Origin: Nonomuraea sp. SYSU D8015
Lineage (GTDB): Bacteria > Actinomycetota > Actinomycetes > Streptosporangiales > Streptosporangiaceae
DNA length: 64,000 nt
Assembly (NCBI RefSeq): GCF_008065375.1
Contig: NZ_VJYI01000032.1
Coordinates: 1-64,000, forward strand
Reading direction: 5' to 3'
The first letter of the stretch is position 1. Every line of letters begins with the position of its first letter. The position numbers and the translations under genes were made by a program. Positions 26,118-34,492 of this stretch are shown here, in pieces. The notes below the pieces were generated by a model that was not told the DNA's origin, did not search any database, and saw only the letters and a program-made list of their open reading frames with translations.

Positions 26118-26813
26118 GTGGTGAGAGTCCCGGACGAGGGCGACGAGAGCAGGCGGGCTCGGTTGCTCATGGAACGGGTGGATCTCGGGGAGTTGGACCG
26201 CGCGGCCGACGCCCTGAGCGCCGAGCAAGAGGCCATCGCCATCTACCGACGGCTGGCCGCGGCCTCCCCCGAGCTCTACCTGCCTGAGCTCGCCACCTGC
26301 CTGACCAGTCTCGGCGTGACCCTCTCCGAGCTCGATCGGCACCGCGAAGCGTTGAACGCCGACCAGGAAGCAGTCTCTGTCTACCGACGGCTGGCCGCGG
26401 CCTCCCCCGGCCGTTACCTGGCCGACCTCGCCGATGCCCTCATCAACCTCGGGACGACTCTGGCGGAGCTGGACCGGCCGGCCGACGCCCTGAGCGCCGA
26501 GCGAGAAGCCATCGCCATCTACCGGCGGCTGGCCGCGGACTCCCCCAGCCGTTACCTGGCCGACCTCGCAGAGGTGCTCGTCGACCTCGGCGTGACCCTG
26601 ACCGGACGCGGCCAAACGGCCGAAGCGCTGCCCCTGGCGGAAGAGGCCGTCGCCATTTGCCGGGAGCTGGCCGCGGCCTCCCCTGAGCGGCACCGCGCCG
26701 GTCTCGCCCATTCCCTGTCCGGCCTCGGCGTCGTCGTCTCGGCGCTCGGCCGCGACGAGGAAGCACGCCGATCAGGGCCGGCGCCTCGGCCGACTGCCGG
26801 CGATGGCCCTTGA
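26118..26813 (+). CDS. Tetratricopeptide repeat protein
   Basis: 231 residues from GTG. The protein is almost entirely four successive ~46-residue units, each with EAIAIYRRLAAASPELYLPE followed by L.SLG.TL.ELDR. These are TPR-like helix pairs of the type found at the C-terminus of actinobacterial STAND/CHAT regulators. No enzymatic domain precedes them here, so it may be a detached module. The final ~25 residues are low-complexity. Codon use matches the neighbours. Confidence 0.7.
   Translation: MVRVPDEGDESRRARLLMERVDLGELDRAADALSAEQEAIAIYRRLAAASPELYLPELATCLTSLGVTLSELDRHREALNADQEAVSVYRRLAAASPGRYLADLADALINLGTTLAELDRPADALSAEREAIAIYRRLAADSPSRYLADLAEVLVDLGVTLTGRGQTAEALPLAEEAVAICRELAAASPERHRAGLAHSLSGLGVVVSALGRDEEARRSGPAPRPTAGDGP
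26232..26783 (+). repeat. Four tandem 138-bp repeats encoding TPR units
   Basis: Copies begin at 26232, 26370, 26508 and 26646, all in frame and exactly 138 bases apart. The strongest conservation is around GCCATCGCCATCTACCGACG and CTGGCCGCGGCCTCCCCC. Divergence between copies is uneven: copies 2 and 3 share CCGTTACCTGGCCGACCTC, suggesting recent unequal exchange. Confidence 0.8.
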
Positions 26814-26896
26814 GCAGATCCGGCACGCCCGCGACCTGCTCACCCGACCCCAGAACACTGTCTCCCTCCCCGACGCGGGCAGATAGGACGGAACAT

Positions 26897-27130
26897 ATGC
26901 GTACAGCGATCACACTTCTGGCCGGCGTCGCGCTGGCCGGTGGCCTGCTGGCGGTTCCCGCCCAGACGGCCAGCGGGTCCAGTGGATCCGTCGTCGAACT
27001 CAAGAACGTCGCCACCGGCATGTGCCTGGCGATCGGCCGCGGCGAAGCGCGCAAGGGCAAATCCGCCATCCAGTGGCCGTGCAAGAAGGCAGGCAGCGAG
27101 CAGGCTTGGCAGATCACCCAGGTCGGCTAG
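26897..27130 (+). CDS. Truncated secreted ricin-type (RICIN) lectin
   Basis: 77 residues from the ATG at 26897 (MRTAITLLAGVALAGGLLAV). After signal removal, one partial beta-trefoil subdomain remains: VVELKNVATGMCLAIGRGE, AIQWPCKKAGSEQAWQIT. The QxW-type signature is present once, whereas a functional trefoil needs three subdomains (~120 residues). It stops where TPR-like sequence begins in another frame at 27131, so the gene seems cut off by recombination. It may still yield a small secreted peptide. Confidence 0.65.
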   Translation: MRTAITLLAGVALAGGLLAVPAQTASGSSGSVVELKNVATGMCLAIGRGEARKGKSAIQWPCKKAGSEQAWQITQVG

Positions 27131-27636
27131 GGCTGGGGCGGTTCGACGACGCGCTTGCCACCCTGGACGAGGCGATAGCGACAGCTCGAGCGAACGGCCT
27201 GCGTGACTCCCAGGCGATCGCTCTCAACGGCCGGGCTGGGGTGCTGTTCAGCATGGGCCGGCTGGACGACGCGATCGACGCGGGCCGAAGAAGCCTGGAG
27301 ATCTGGGCGGAGTTCGACAATCCCCATGGTGAGGGAGGGGCGACCGACACGCTGGCCGATGCCTGCCGGCGCGCCGGCAGGCTCGCCGAGGCCGAGGCCG
27401 GATACCGGAGGGCGATCTACCTCCACCACAAGGCCGGTCACCGCGCGGTGGAGGCCGTTTGCCTGTGGGGGCTCGGCGACACCCTTCAGGATCTTGGACG
27501 GCAGGAAGAGGCACGGAAGTGCTGGCACCAGTCAGCTCGGATTCTGCGTGATGTCCATCTCCTCACCGAGGAGGAACTGGAGGTCCTGCTCGGCCAGGAC
27601 CTCCCTCAGCGTCCCGACCCCGTCAAGCACTTCTAG
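27131..27636 (+). pseudogene. Orphan C-terminal TPR fragment of an AfsR/SARP-like regulator
   Basis: From 27131 the frame reads LGRFDDALATLDEAIATAR, QAIALNGRAGVLFSMGRLDD, GATDTLADACRRAGRLAEAE and LWGLGDTLQDLGRQEEARKC, the regular 40-residue TPRs that end AfsR-type regulators. It finishes LTEEELEVLLGQDLPQRP. There is no start codon with a ribosome-binding site at the junction; the sequence simply begins where the lectin is cut. The truncated SARP gene at 30252-32219 lacks just such a tail. Confidence 0.65.
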
Positions 27637-27770
27637 CGCGGGAGCGCGTTGATCACATCGGTGATCGCCCTGTAGGCGACCTGCTCGGAGAGGAACCCTA
27701 AGGAGCGGCAGTATGTGTGCGGTATGCCGACGATCGATCCACCTTGCAAGCCGGACGAGGGATGAACCGC
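27633..27770 (-). pseudogene. Orphan C-terminal fragment, unrecognised
   Basis: The minus strand reads GGSIVGIPHTYCRSLGFL then SEQVAYRAITDVINALPR and stops. This looks like a genuine protein end rather than an antisense shadow, and uses a TTA codon. Its stop shares the CTAG at 27633-27636 with the plus-strand TPR fragment. No upstream portion can be found. The rest of the gap 27637-27972 contains only the direct-repeat element listed next. Confidence 0.25.
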
Positions 27771-27871
27771 CCTGGTGGCCCCGCGCCCTGACCGCTTCCG
27801 CTTCGGGCGGGTCGGCCTTGTCGCCGTCTGGCCGGAAATCCTGCCCCGGCGAGGTGTCCAACCGTGGGTAC

Positions 27872-27889
27872 GGTATGCCGCGGGTATAT
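27872..27889 (+). promoter_or_regulatory. 11-bp-period direct repeat upstream of alginate-lyase-like gene
   Basis: GGTATGC-CGCG-GGTATAT: two heptamers separated by 4 bases, the arrangement typical of SARP operators. It lies 84 bases upstream of the GTG start. A nearly identical element is at 36437-36454 (16 of 18 bases the same). An AfsR/SARP-type regulator gene lies between the two. Confidence 0.5.
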
Positions 27890-27972
27890 CGGCCCCATGT
27901 CCACGGCACGACCGCATTGACAGCTGAGCCGACGGCTGGCGGAATGGGCGTCCGCATATTGGAAGGAAGCCC

Positions 27973-29895
27973 GTGCGTCTCGCTCGTCCTCTTGCCGCCG
28001 CCGTGCTCGTGGTCGCCGCCTTATCCGCGCCGCAACCTGCACAGGCGGCCGTGTTCAAGCATCCTGGTGTCCTGGTCAGCCGTGCTCAGCTCGACTTCGT
28101 CAGAGCCAACCTCGGCAACGAGCCGTGGAAGTCTGCTTGGAACGCCCTGCAGAACAGTTCCTATGCCTCGCTGTCCTATACGGCCAAGCCCCGCGCCGAG
28201 GTGAATTGCGGCCCGTCGTCGAAACCCGACAACGGCTGCTCGGACGAACGCAAGGACGCCATGGCGGCCTACACGCACGCCCTGCGGTGGTACCTCACCA
28301 AGGACTCCCGCTATGCCAAGAAGGCGATCCAGATCATGGACGCCTGGTCCGCCGTGATCACCAAACACACCGGGGACAACGCGCCGCTGCAGACCGGCTG
28401 GGCGGGCGCCAACTTCTCCCGCGCCGCCGAACTCATCAAGCACACCTACACCGGCTGGACCCAGGCCGGCCGGTTCGCCGGCAAACTGCGCACCGTGTAC
28501 CTGCCGACCGTGATCGCCGGAAGGCCCAACAACAACGGCAACTGGGAACTGATCATGACGGATGCCGCCATCGGCATCGCCGTGCACCTCGACGACCGTG
28601 CCTCCTTCGACCGGGCGATCAAGACCTGGCGCGGCAGGCTGCCCGCCTACATCTACCTCAAGACGGACGGCTCATACCCCAAGGCGCCGCCGAACAGCAA
28701 GTACGACACCAAAGCCGATATCATCGACTACTGGCACGGGCAGACCACGTTCGTGGACGGGCTGACCCAGGAGACCTGCCGTGACTTCTGGCACACCGGA
28801 TGGGGTCTCGCCGCCATCTCCCACGTCGCAGAAACGGCCCGCCACCAGGGCGTGGACCTGTACGCCACAGCCAAGCACCGGCTGCGATTCGCGATGGACT
28901 TCCACGCTCGCCTGCAGCTGGGCGGGACGGTGCCGTCGTGGCTGTGCGGCGGAAAGGTCACCAAGGACCTCGGGGAGCACTTCGAGGTCGGCTACAACGC
29001 GCTGCACCACCGTCTCGGATACGACATTCCCTACGCCACGCGATGGGTCGAGCAGAACCGTCCCGTCGGGGTGTCCCACTTCCTGGGCTGGGAGACCCTC
29101 ACCCACGCCCAGAACCCGCACTACGCCGGGATTGGCGCATCGGCCACGCCGGACTTCAACGCCGACGGCGTGGGCGACCTCTTCTCAGCCGCCACCGGAA
29201 CGCTGACCGTCTGGAACGGCAAGGGCGGCAACCAGTTCGGCCCTGCCATAGCGATCGAGCCCGGCTTCACGGCCTTCACCCGGCCGATCGCCGGCGACTT
29301 CAACGGCGACGGGATCAGCGACCTGGCAGCGGTCAAGAAGGACAACAACACGCTGCATGTCTGGAACGGCAAGGGCGCCAACAACTTCACCAGTGCCATC
29401 GAGCTAGGGCCCGGCTGGAAACCGTACGAGGGCACGCTGATGTCGTTGGGCGACGTCAACGAGGACGGCAAGACCGACATAGGCGCCGTGCACAGCGAGA
29501 CCGGGACACTGACCGTCTGGAACGGCAAGAGCGGCAACCAGTTCGGCCCGGCCGACCCGATCGGCCCCGGCTGGGCCGCCTTCACCCGGCCGATCGCCGG
29601 CGACTTCAACGGCGACGGGATCAGCGACCTGGCAGCGGTCAAGAAGGACAACAACACGCTGCATGTCTGGAACGGCAAGGGCGCCAACAACTTCACCAGT
29701 GCCATCGAGCTAGGGCCCGGCTGGAAACCGTACGAGGGCACGCTGATGTCGTTGGGCGACGTCAACGAGGACGGCAAGACCGACATAGGCGCCGTGCACA
29801 GCGAGACCGGGACACTGACCGTCTGGAACGGCAAGGGCGGCAACCAGTTCGGCCCGGCCGACCCGATCGGCCCCGGCTGGGCACCGTACTTCTGA
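27973..29895 (+). CDS. Secreted alginate-lyase-family enzyme with FG-GAP/VCBS propeller
   Basis: 640 residues from a GTG preceded by GGAAGGAAG. A signal peptide (~1-26) precedes an alpha/alpha-barrel domain of the alginate lyase family (~30-395: PGVLVSRAQLDFVRANLG, NNNGNWELIMTDAAIGIAVH, QETCRDFWHTGWGLAAISH). WELIMTDA, with the His/Arg region after it, resembles the catalytic groove. The last ~245 residues are FG-GAP/VCBS beta-propeller blades (GDFNGDGISDLAAV, GDVNEDGKTDIGAV) with calcium-binding DxNxDG loops, probably for carbohydrate or surface binding. The likely role is extracellular cleavage of a uronic-acid polymer. Possible SARP control is inferred from the upstream repeat. Confidence 0.85.
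   Translation: MRLARPLAAAVLVVAALSAPQPAQAAVFKHPGVLVSRAQLDFVRANLGNEPWKSAWNALQNSSYASLSYTAKPRAEVNCGPSSKPDNGCSDERKDAMAAYTHALRWYLTKDSRYAKKAIQIMDAWSAVITKHTGDNAPLQTGWAGANFSRAAELIKHTYTGWTQAGRFAGKLRTVYLPTVIAGRPNNNGNWELIMTDAAIGIAVHLDDRASFDRAIKTWRGRLPAYIYLKTDGSYPKAPPNSKYDTKADIIDYWHGQTTFVDGLTQETCRDFWHTGWGLAAISHVAETARHQGVDLYATAKHRLRFAMDFHARLQLGGTVPSWLCGGKVTKDLGEHFEVGYNALHHRLGYDIPYATRWVEQNRPVGVSHFLGWETLTHAQNPHYAGIGASATPDFNADGVGDLFSAATGTLTVWNGKGGNQFGPAIAIEPGFTAFTRPIAGDFNGDGISDLAAVKKDNNTLHVWNGKGANNFTSAIELGPGWKPYEGTLMSLGDVNEDGKTDIGAVHSETGTLTVWNGKSGNQFGPADPIGPGWAAFTRPIAGDFNGDGISDLAAVKKDNNTLHVWNGKGANNFTSAIELGPGWKPYEGTLMSLGDVNEDGKTDIGAVHSETGTLTVWNGKGGNQFGPADPIGPGWAPYF
29275..29880 (+). repeat. Two nearly identical 306-bp tandem repeats inside the lyase gene
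   Basis: Copy 1 starts at 29275 (TTCACCCGGCCGATCGCC) and copy 2 at 29581. Over almost the whole unit I see only one base change (AAGAGC to AAGGGC). Each unit encodes two propeller blades in frame. The synonymous positions are also conserved, pointing to a recent duplication or gene conversion. Confidence 0.9.
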
Positions 29896-30251
29896 GAGAT
29901 TCCGGCCCGGATGAGGAGCACAGCGAGCCGCCATCGAGCGACTCCACGACTTCCAGAATTGGTTCGTCACTGGACGGGTCCCTTTGCGTGGACACCTATA
30001 CCTGGCCCGATCTCCAGATGAGACGCCCGCGGGGCATTCCGGCTCCGGGGTGATCGTCGCGCTGGGCGGCCCCGGGTTCCTCCATGCAGGCCATGGCGGC
30101 GAGGAAGGTCGGGGCCCCGATATCGGCGCGAACACCTGACCAGCCTCTCAGGGCAGCGCGACGAATCGTGATCCTACGCCGCCAAGCAGGCTGGGAGTTC
30201 TATGAGCCGGGCCTTGCAGCGGTGTCTGCTGGGCGATGGGCGAGGAGGTTG
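29896..30251 (+). other. 356-base gap without a supported gene
   Basis: There is no convincing coding frame on the plus strand. The minus strand just right of here continues the SARP gene out of its recognisable domain. It could hold one breakpoint of the proposed inversion. Confidence 0.4.
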
Positions 30252-32219
30252 TCACGTTCGATCGCGACCGAACTGTTCGCCTGGCCCGGGGTGGCCGGCC
30301 CGCACCGCGCTGTGGGGCTGTCTGTGCCAGGGTCGATCACGACGTATGCGTTCTTGGCTGTGACCAGGTAGTGATGGAACGCGCGACGGGGTAGCCGTGA
30401 TGCGCACAGGTTCGGGCACGTGATGGGCGGCCTGCTCGCGGGCATAGAGGCGGATCAGATCGTGCATCCGGTAGCGGCCGGGCCCGGCGGATTCGACGAG
30501 GCGGGCGTCCAGGAGATGGTTGAGCGCGGCTTCCGCGCGGTCTTCCGGCCAGTCGGTGAGTGCGGACACGACAGCCGCCGTGTGGGTGGGGGTTTCCAGG
30601 AGGCCGAGCAAGAAGAATGCGTGGGCGGCGTCGTGGCCTGCTGGATCTCTTGGAAGGTGCTGGAGGCCGGCCGCGATGCTGTCCCGAATCGACAGGTCTG
30701 CGTGTTCGAGAGCATCGAGGCGGCGGCCGGGGTTGGCGAGCTGATCGGCCAGATGGGACAGCGTGCGATCGGGGCGAGCAGTCAGGCGTGCCGCCGAGAT
30801 GCGGAGCGCGAGGGGAAGGCCGCTACATTGCCGTACGATCTGGCGTGCCGCTTCCGGCTCGGCACGAACTCGGCCGGGATCCGCGAGGCGGGCGAACAGC
30901 GCGGCCGCTTCGGCGTGGTCGAGCCCAGTCAGGTGCAGATGGTTCCGTATATCGAGTGAGGCCATGATCTGGCGGCTGGTGATGATGACCGCGCACGCGG
31001 GCCCGGCGGGAATGAGAGGCCGGACCTGGCTTGCGTCGAACGCGTCGTCGAGGATGACCAGCAGGTTGCGCGTCGAGGTAAACGAGCGGTACTGGGCGGC
31101 GGCCTCGTCCAGGGTGGGCGGTATGGTGGCGGCGTCGAGCCCGAGCGAGCGCAGCAGCCGGCTCAGAGCCTCGAACGGCGGCAGCGGCTGGAGCCCGACG
31201 GTGGTGCCGCGCAGATCGACGTAGAGAACGCCGTCAGCGAAGTGATCGGCGATGGCGTGCGCGGCGTGGACGGCCAGCGCGGATTTGCCGATCCCACCGG
31301 GGCCATGTATCGCGGCGACGGCTGGCGATCCGCGCACAGTGTCGGTGAGCGTCTTGTACAGCCAGGCCATTTCGGTGGCGCGCGCGGTGAACGTCCGGAT
31401 GTCGGCGGGGAGTTCGGCCGGGATGACCGGCTTGGTGAGCGTGGTTCGCTGCGCCGGGGAGGTGAGGTCGAGTGCGGGATCGCGCCGGAGCACCGCCTGC
31501 TGCAGCCGCCGCAATGTCGCTCCTGGTTCGATGCCCAGCTCATCGACCATGACGCGGCGAGTCTCCTGGTACACCGCGAGGGCTTCGGACGATCGGGCGG
31601 CCCGGTACAGCGCCAGCATCAGCTGGGCGCGAGGGCGTTCCCGCAGCGGGTGGGCCGCGGCATGGGCCGTGAGCGCCGGCACCACCGCGTGATGATCACC
31701 GGCCGCCAGGCGGAGGTCGATATGGTCTTCCAGTGCGGTCAGGTGCTCCTCTTCCAGGCGGGCGGACTCAACCTGGGCCCATGAGGCGGTCATGTCGGCC
31801 AGCGCGTTACCCCGCCACAGAGCCAGAGCCCGCTGGAACAGTGCGTCCGCCCTCGCGATCTCGCCCTGGGCCCGCGCGGCACGTGCCTGGTGGGCCAGGA
31901 ACGTGAACAGATGGGCGTCGATGCGCTCACACGCGAGATTCAGCTGGTACCCGCCGGAGACGGTCGCGATGATGTCGTCGTCTTGGTGCGGTGAGAGTAC
32001 GCCGCGAAGCTTCGACACCACGATGTGCAATTGTTTGCCTGGCGTCGTCGCTGTGCTCTGGCCCCATACTTGGGTAAGGAGTTCCTCCGCGGGGACCGGC
32101 TGCCCAGCGCTCAATGCCAGCCTGGCCAGGACCCCGACCCGCCGTTCACCGACCACCTTCACCGGCTCGCCGTTCGCCGTGACCTCCCACGGCCCCAGAA
32201 ATTTGATCTCCAGTCCCAT
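30252..32219 (-). CDS. AfsR/SARP-family regulator, C-terminal TPR region lost
   Basis: 655 residues from the ATG at 32219, with AGGGAG upstream; a start at 32360 adds non-family sequence. An OmpR-type DNA-binding domain (1-95: MGLEIKFLGPWEVTANGEPV) precedes a bacterial transcriptional activation domain (~98-245, ending DELGIEPGATLRRLQQAVLR). An NB-ARC ATPase follows with Walker A GPGGIGKSA (306-314) and LLVILDDAF. The winged helix YRMHDLIRLYAREQAAHH is the last recognisable piece. The next ~50 residues are out-of-family and the TPR domain usual in AfsR is missing. It probably binds heptameric direct repeats and activates transcription; loss of the TPR may alter its regulation. Confidence 0.88.
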   Translation of the reverse strand: MGLEIKFLGPWEVTANGEPVKVVGERRVGVLARLALSAGQPVPAEELLTQVWGQSTATTPGKQLHIVVSKLRGVLSPHQDDDIIATVSGGYQLNLACERIDAHLFTFLAHQARAARAQGEIARADALFQRALALWRGNALADMTASWAQVESARLEEEHLTALEDHIDLRLAAGDHHAVVPALTAHAAAHPLRERPRAQLMLALYRAARSSEALAVYQETRRVMVDELGIEPGATLRRLQQAVLRRDPALDLTSPAQRTTLTKPVIPAELPADIRTFTARATEMAWLYKTLTDTVRGSPAVAAIHGPGGIGKSALAVHAAHAIADHFADGVLYVDLRGTTVGLQPLPPFEALSRLLRSLGLDAATIPPTLDEAAAQYRSFTSTRNLLVILDDAFDASQVRPLIPAGPACAVIITSRQIMASLDIRNHLHLTGLDHAEAAALFARLADPGRVRAEPEAARQIVRQCSGLPLALRISAARLTARPDRTLSHLADQLANPGRRLDALEHADLSIRDSIAAGLQHLPRDPAGHDAAHAFFLLGLLETPTHTAAVVSALTDWPEDRAEAALNHLLDARLVESAGPGRYRMHDLIRLYAREQAAHHVPEPVRITATPSRVPSLPGHSQERIRRDRPWHRQPHSAVRAGHPGPGEQFGRDRT

Positions 32220-32723
32220 CAGGGCTCTCCCTGTCCTCTTGGATAGCCGATGTGAAGGGAAGGAGATATCCGCTGGTAAGCGCAGGAAGCCGGCCCGCCC
32301 CGTGCCGACGGTTCTTCTGCCCGGCGACTCGACGCAGCGCGCGAACGCCTCAAGCGCCACGATCCCCGACCCCGACGATCGTGCCGTCCACAGCGGCTGG
32401 AAGGACGGCCCGGCGGAACAGCGTCATCGCCCGGCGGCGGCGCGGTCTCTCACCGACGTCGCCTCCAACCCCGTCGAGGTACCGGTGCATGTCTCCGCGT
32501 TCGACATCGGCCAGAACTAGTCGATCACTTCACACACGAATCCTCACCTGTGCGAGCAATCGTGAACGTGCCCGTCGCGAAGATCAACGGCAAGGCAGAA
32601 ACCTTCCCCAGTACTTCCGCGTCCATCCCCGCTGCCCCTTCGCAGAGAGGTATTCGCGCGGCTGCGCCGCGACTGATCGCCACTCTACGAAGGCACCGGG
32701 CGCGCCGGTGTCCGGTGAACGCC
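32220..32723 (+). other. 504-base gap without a supported gene
   Basis: It lies upstream of the SARP gene and downstream of the response regulator. Open frames here give biased, motif-free translations. I saw no strong terminator; only a short GC-rich hairpin near 32658-32672. Confidence 0.4.
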
Positions 32724-33401
32724 CTACATCGGGGTCACCGTTTGGTTGAGCTCGGCGAGCGTGATGAGTCCGTCATCGAGGGCGCGGCCGACGAGCTCGC
32801 TCTTGGTACGGGCGGCCCGTCCCACGTTGGCGTACTTCACCCGCACCCGCGCGATATAGGTGTCAACAGTCTTGACAGTGATGTTGAGCTTCGCGGCGAC
32901 GAGTTCCTTGGACGAGGACACGAACCACGCTCGCAGCACCTCGGTTTCACGCTGGGACAGACGCGGCCGGCCGGGGTGGTCGTCGGCGATGAGCGCCCCG
33001 GACAGCGACGGAGGGGTGTAGGGCTCGCCCCGCGCGGCCGCCCGGATGGCGGGTACCAAGTGCTCGGGTCCTTCGCGTTTGGTCAGGTAGGCGAGCGCGC
33101 CGAGGTCCACGCATTTGATCGCGGTCGCGTCGTCGGTGTGCTGGGAATACACGATCACGCGCCTGCCGCTGTCGACGAGCCTGCGAAGCTCGCCGAAGTC
33201 TGGTCTGCGCGGCACCAGCTCCAAATCGAAGATCACCACGTCGGCGACGGCGCCGGGTCCGGTCCAGACATCAGCGAGCCGGTCCCCGGCATCGATGAGA
33301 TCGATCGGCGGCACGGCCTCGGAGCACCAGAAGCGCACGCCTGCGCTGATGGCCGCGTGATCGTCTACGATCACCGCAGTGATCAGCTCGTCCGCTGCCA
33401 T
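32724..33401 (-). CDS. LuxR-family response regulator
   Basis: 225 residues from the ATG at 33401, with GGAGG upstream. The receiver domain has VIVDDHAAI, VVIFDLELVPRRPD (phospho-acceptor Asp, though the following motif is unusual), VIVYSQHTDD and YLTKREG. The LuxR helix-turn-helix has LSQRETEVLRAWFVSSSKEL and LNITVKTVDTYIARVRVKYA. It is the last gene of a three-gene operon and overlaps the gene before it by 19 bases. The modified phosphorylation loop may mean atypical activation. Confidence 0.9.
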   Translation of the reverse strand: MAADELITAVIVDDHAAISAGVRFWCSEAVPPIDLIDAGDRLADVWTGPGAVADVVIFDLELVPRRPDFGELRRLVDSGRRVIVYSQHTDDATAIKCVDLGALAYLTKREGPEHLVPAIRAAARGEPYTPPSLSGALIADDHPGRPRLSQRETEVLRAWFVSSSKELVAAKLNITVKTVDTYIARVRVKYANVGRAARTKSELVGRALDDGLITLAELNQTVTPM

Positions 33402-34492
33402 CGGGCCTCCACCCAGACTGTATCGTCGTTGTTCAACGCCTCGACCCGTACGCCGGGTGTGGCCGGGCTCGGCATGTTCATCCCACCGCAGTCCGCGACC
33501 ACGCTGACCGACACCAGATCCGCACTGCCCATGACGGTGACCCGTGCCCGGGAGGCCGCGGTGGCGAGGACGATGAGCACCGCCTCGGTGAGATCGCGCC
33601 GAACGGCCACGGGAGGCGTGGGCCACTGGCCTCGTGCGTCCAGCTCCACTACGACGCCCTTGCGGTCCGCCACGTCAATGCAGTGGCGAAGCTCGTGCAA
33701 CAGGGGGTTCGCGACAGTGTCGGCCTCGGCGAACAGCCTCCGCATACGGGCCGCCTCGATGGCGCACCGCCGCTGGACCACCGGGTCCTCGGGGCGCAGC
33801 GAACCGTCCGCGAGCCCCTCCAGCAGCGGGATCGTGGTCGACGACAGCTCGGCGAACCGCTGCTGCCTGCGACGGTGGGACTCCGCTGCAACGGTCTCAG
33901 CGACACGCACCTGCTCGATCTCCCTGCGGGAGTCCGCCGCCGCCGCGCTGAGACCGCGCAGGCCGGCCGCCACCACGGCCAAGCACAGAGGGAAGCCGAA
34001 CACGCTCACCGAGCCGGTGGCGAACCGAGCCAGGTCCGCCCGGCTGGGGTCATCGAGCAGGAGCAGGTGGAGCAGGGCGGTGAGCTCGTGGGCCAGCAGG
34101 AACGACGCGGCGGTCCGCAGTGGGCGATCGAGCAGGACGACGATGCCCACCCAGTTGGCGGCGCCGAAAATCCAGTCAACGCCGGTCGATGTGCGCCCTT
34201 CCGGCAGGGTCACATACGACAGTGCGGACGCGCTGAGCACGATGGCGATGGCGGGCCCGCGCAACCGGCTCCACGAACGCCCTCGGACGAGCAGCGTGGC
34301 CTCACCGGCGAGCACGGCTCCCAGCGCCGCGAAGGCGGTCAGCTGCGTGAGTGGTGACGGGTAGATGTCCATGTAGCGCAGTACGTTGGCCAGTCCGGCC
34401 CCGAACACGGTTGCCATGGCGACGAGCAGCGTCGCGATCCGCAGGCCGTGCCTCAACTGCGCGCCCGTCACCTCTTCGACGGAGTCACTCAT
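33383..34492 (-). CDS. Membrane sensor with degenerate histidine-kinase core (pseudo-kinase)
   Basis: 369 residues from the ATG at 34492, overlapping the upstream kinase stop by 8 bases. About six membrane helices are followed by a cytoplasmic coiled region (DSRREIEQVRVAETVAAESH) and an ATPase-like fold (HELRHCIDVADRKGVVVELD, AVRRDLTEAVLIVLATAAS, VSVSVVADCGGMNMP). I find no histidine-containing phospho-acceptor box and no G1/G2 glycines, so it is unlikely to autophosphorylate. It probably modulates the neighbouring active kinase, for instance as a heterodimer partner. Confidence 0.75.
   Translation of the reverse strand: MSDSVEEVTGAQLRHGLRIATLLVAMATVFGAGLANVLRYMDIYPSPLTQLTAFAALGAVLAGEATLLVRGRSWSRLRGPAIAIVLSASALSYVTLPEGRTSTGVDWIFGAANWVGIVVLLDRPLRTAASFLLAHELTALLHLLLLDDPSRADLARFATGSVSVFGFPLCLAVVAAGLRGLSAAAADSRREIEQVRVAETVAAESHRRRQQRFAELSSTTIPLLEGLADGSLRPEDPVVQRRCAIEAARMRRLFAEADTVANPLLHELRHCIDVADRKGVVVELDARGQWPTPPVAVRRDLTEAVLIVLATAASRARVTVMGSADLVSVSVVADCGGMNMPSPATPGVRVEALNNDDTVWVEARWQRTS

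Noticed and set aside
32658..32675. GC-rich hairpin in the gap upstream of the SARP gene
   Set aside because: Only about six base pairs with a tiny loop; not distinguishable from background in this GC-rich DNA.
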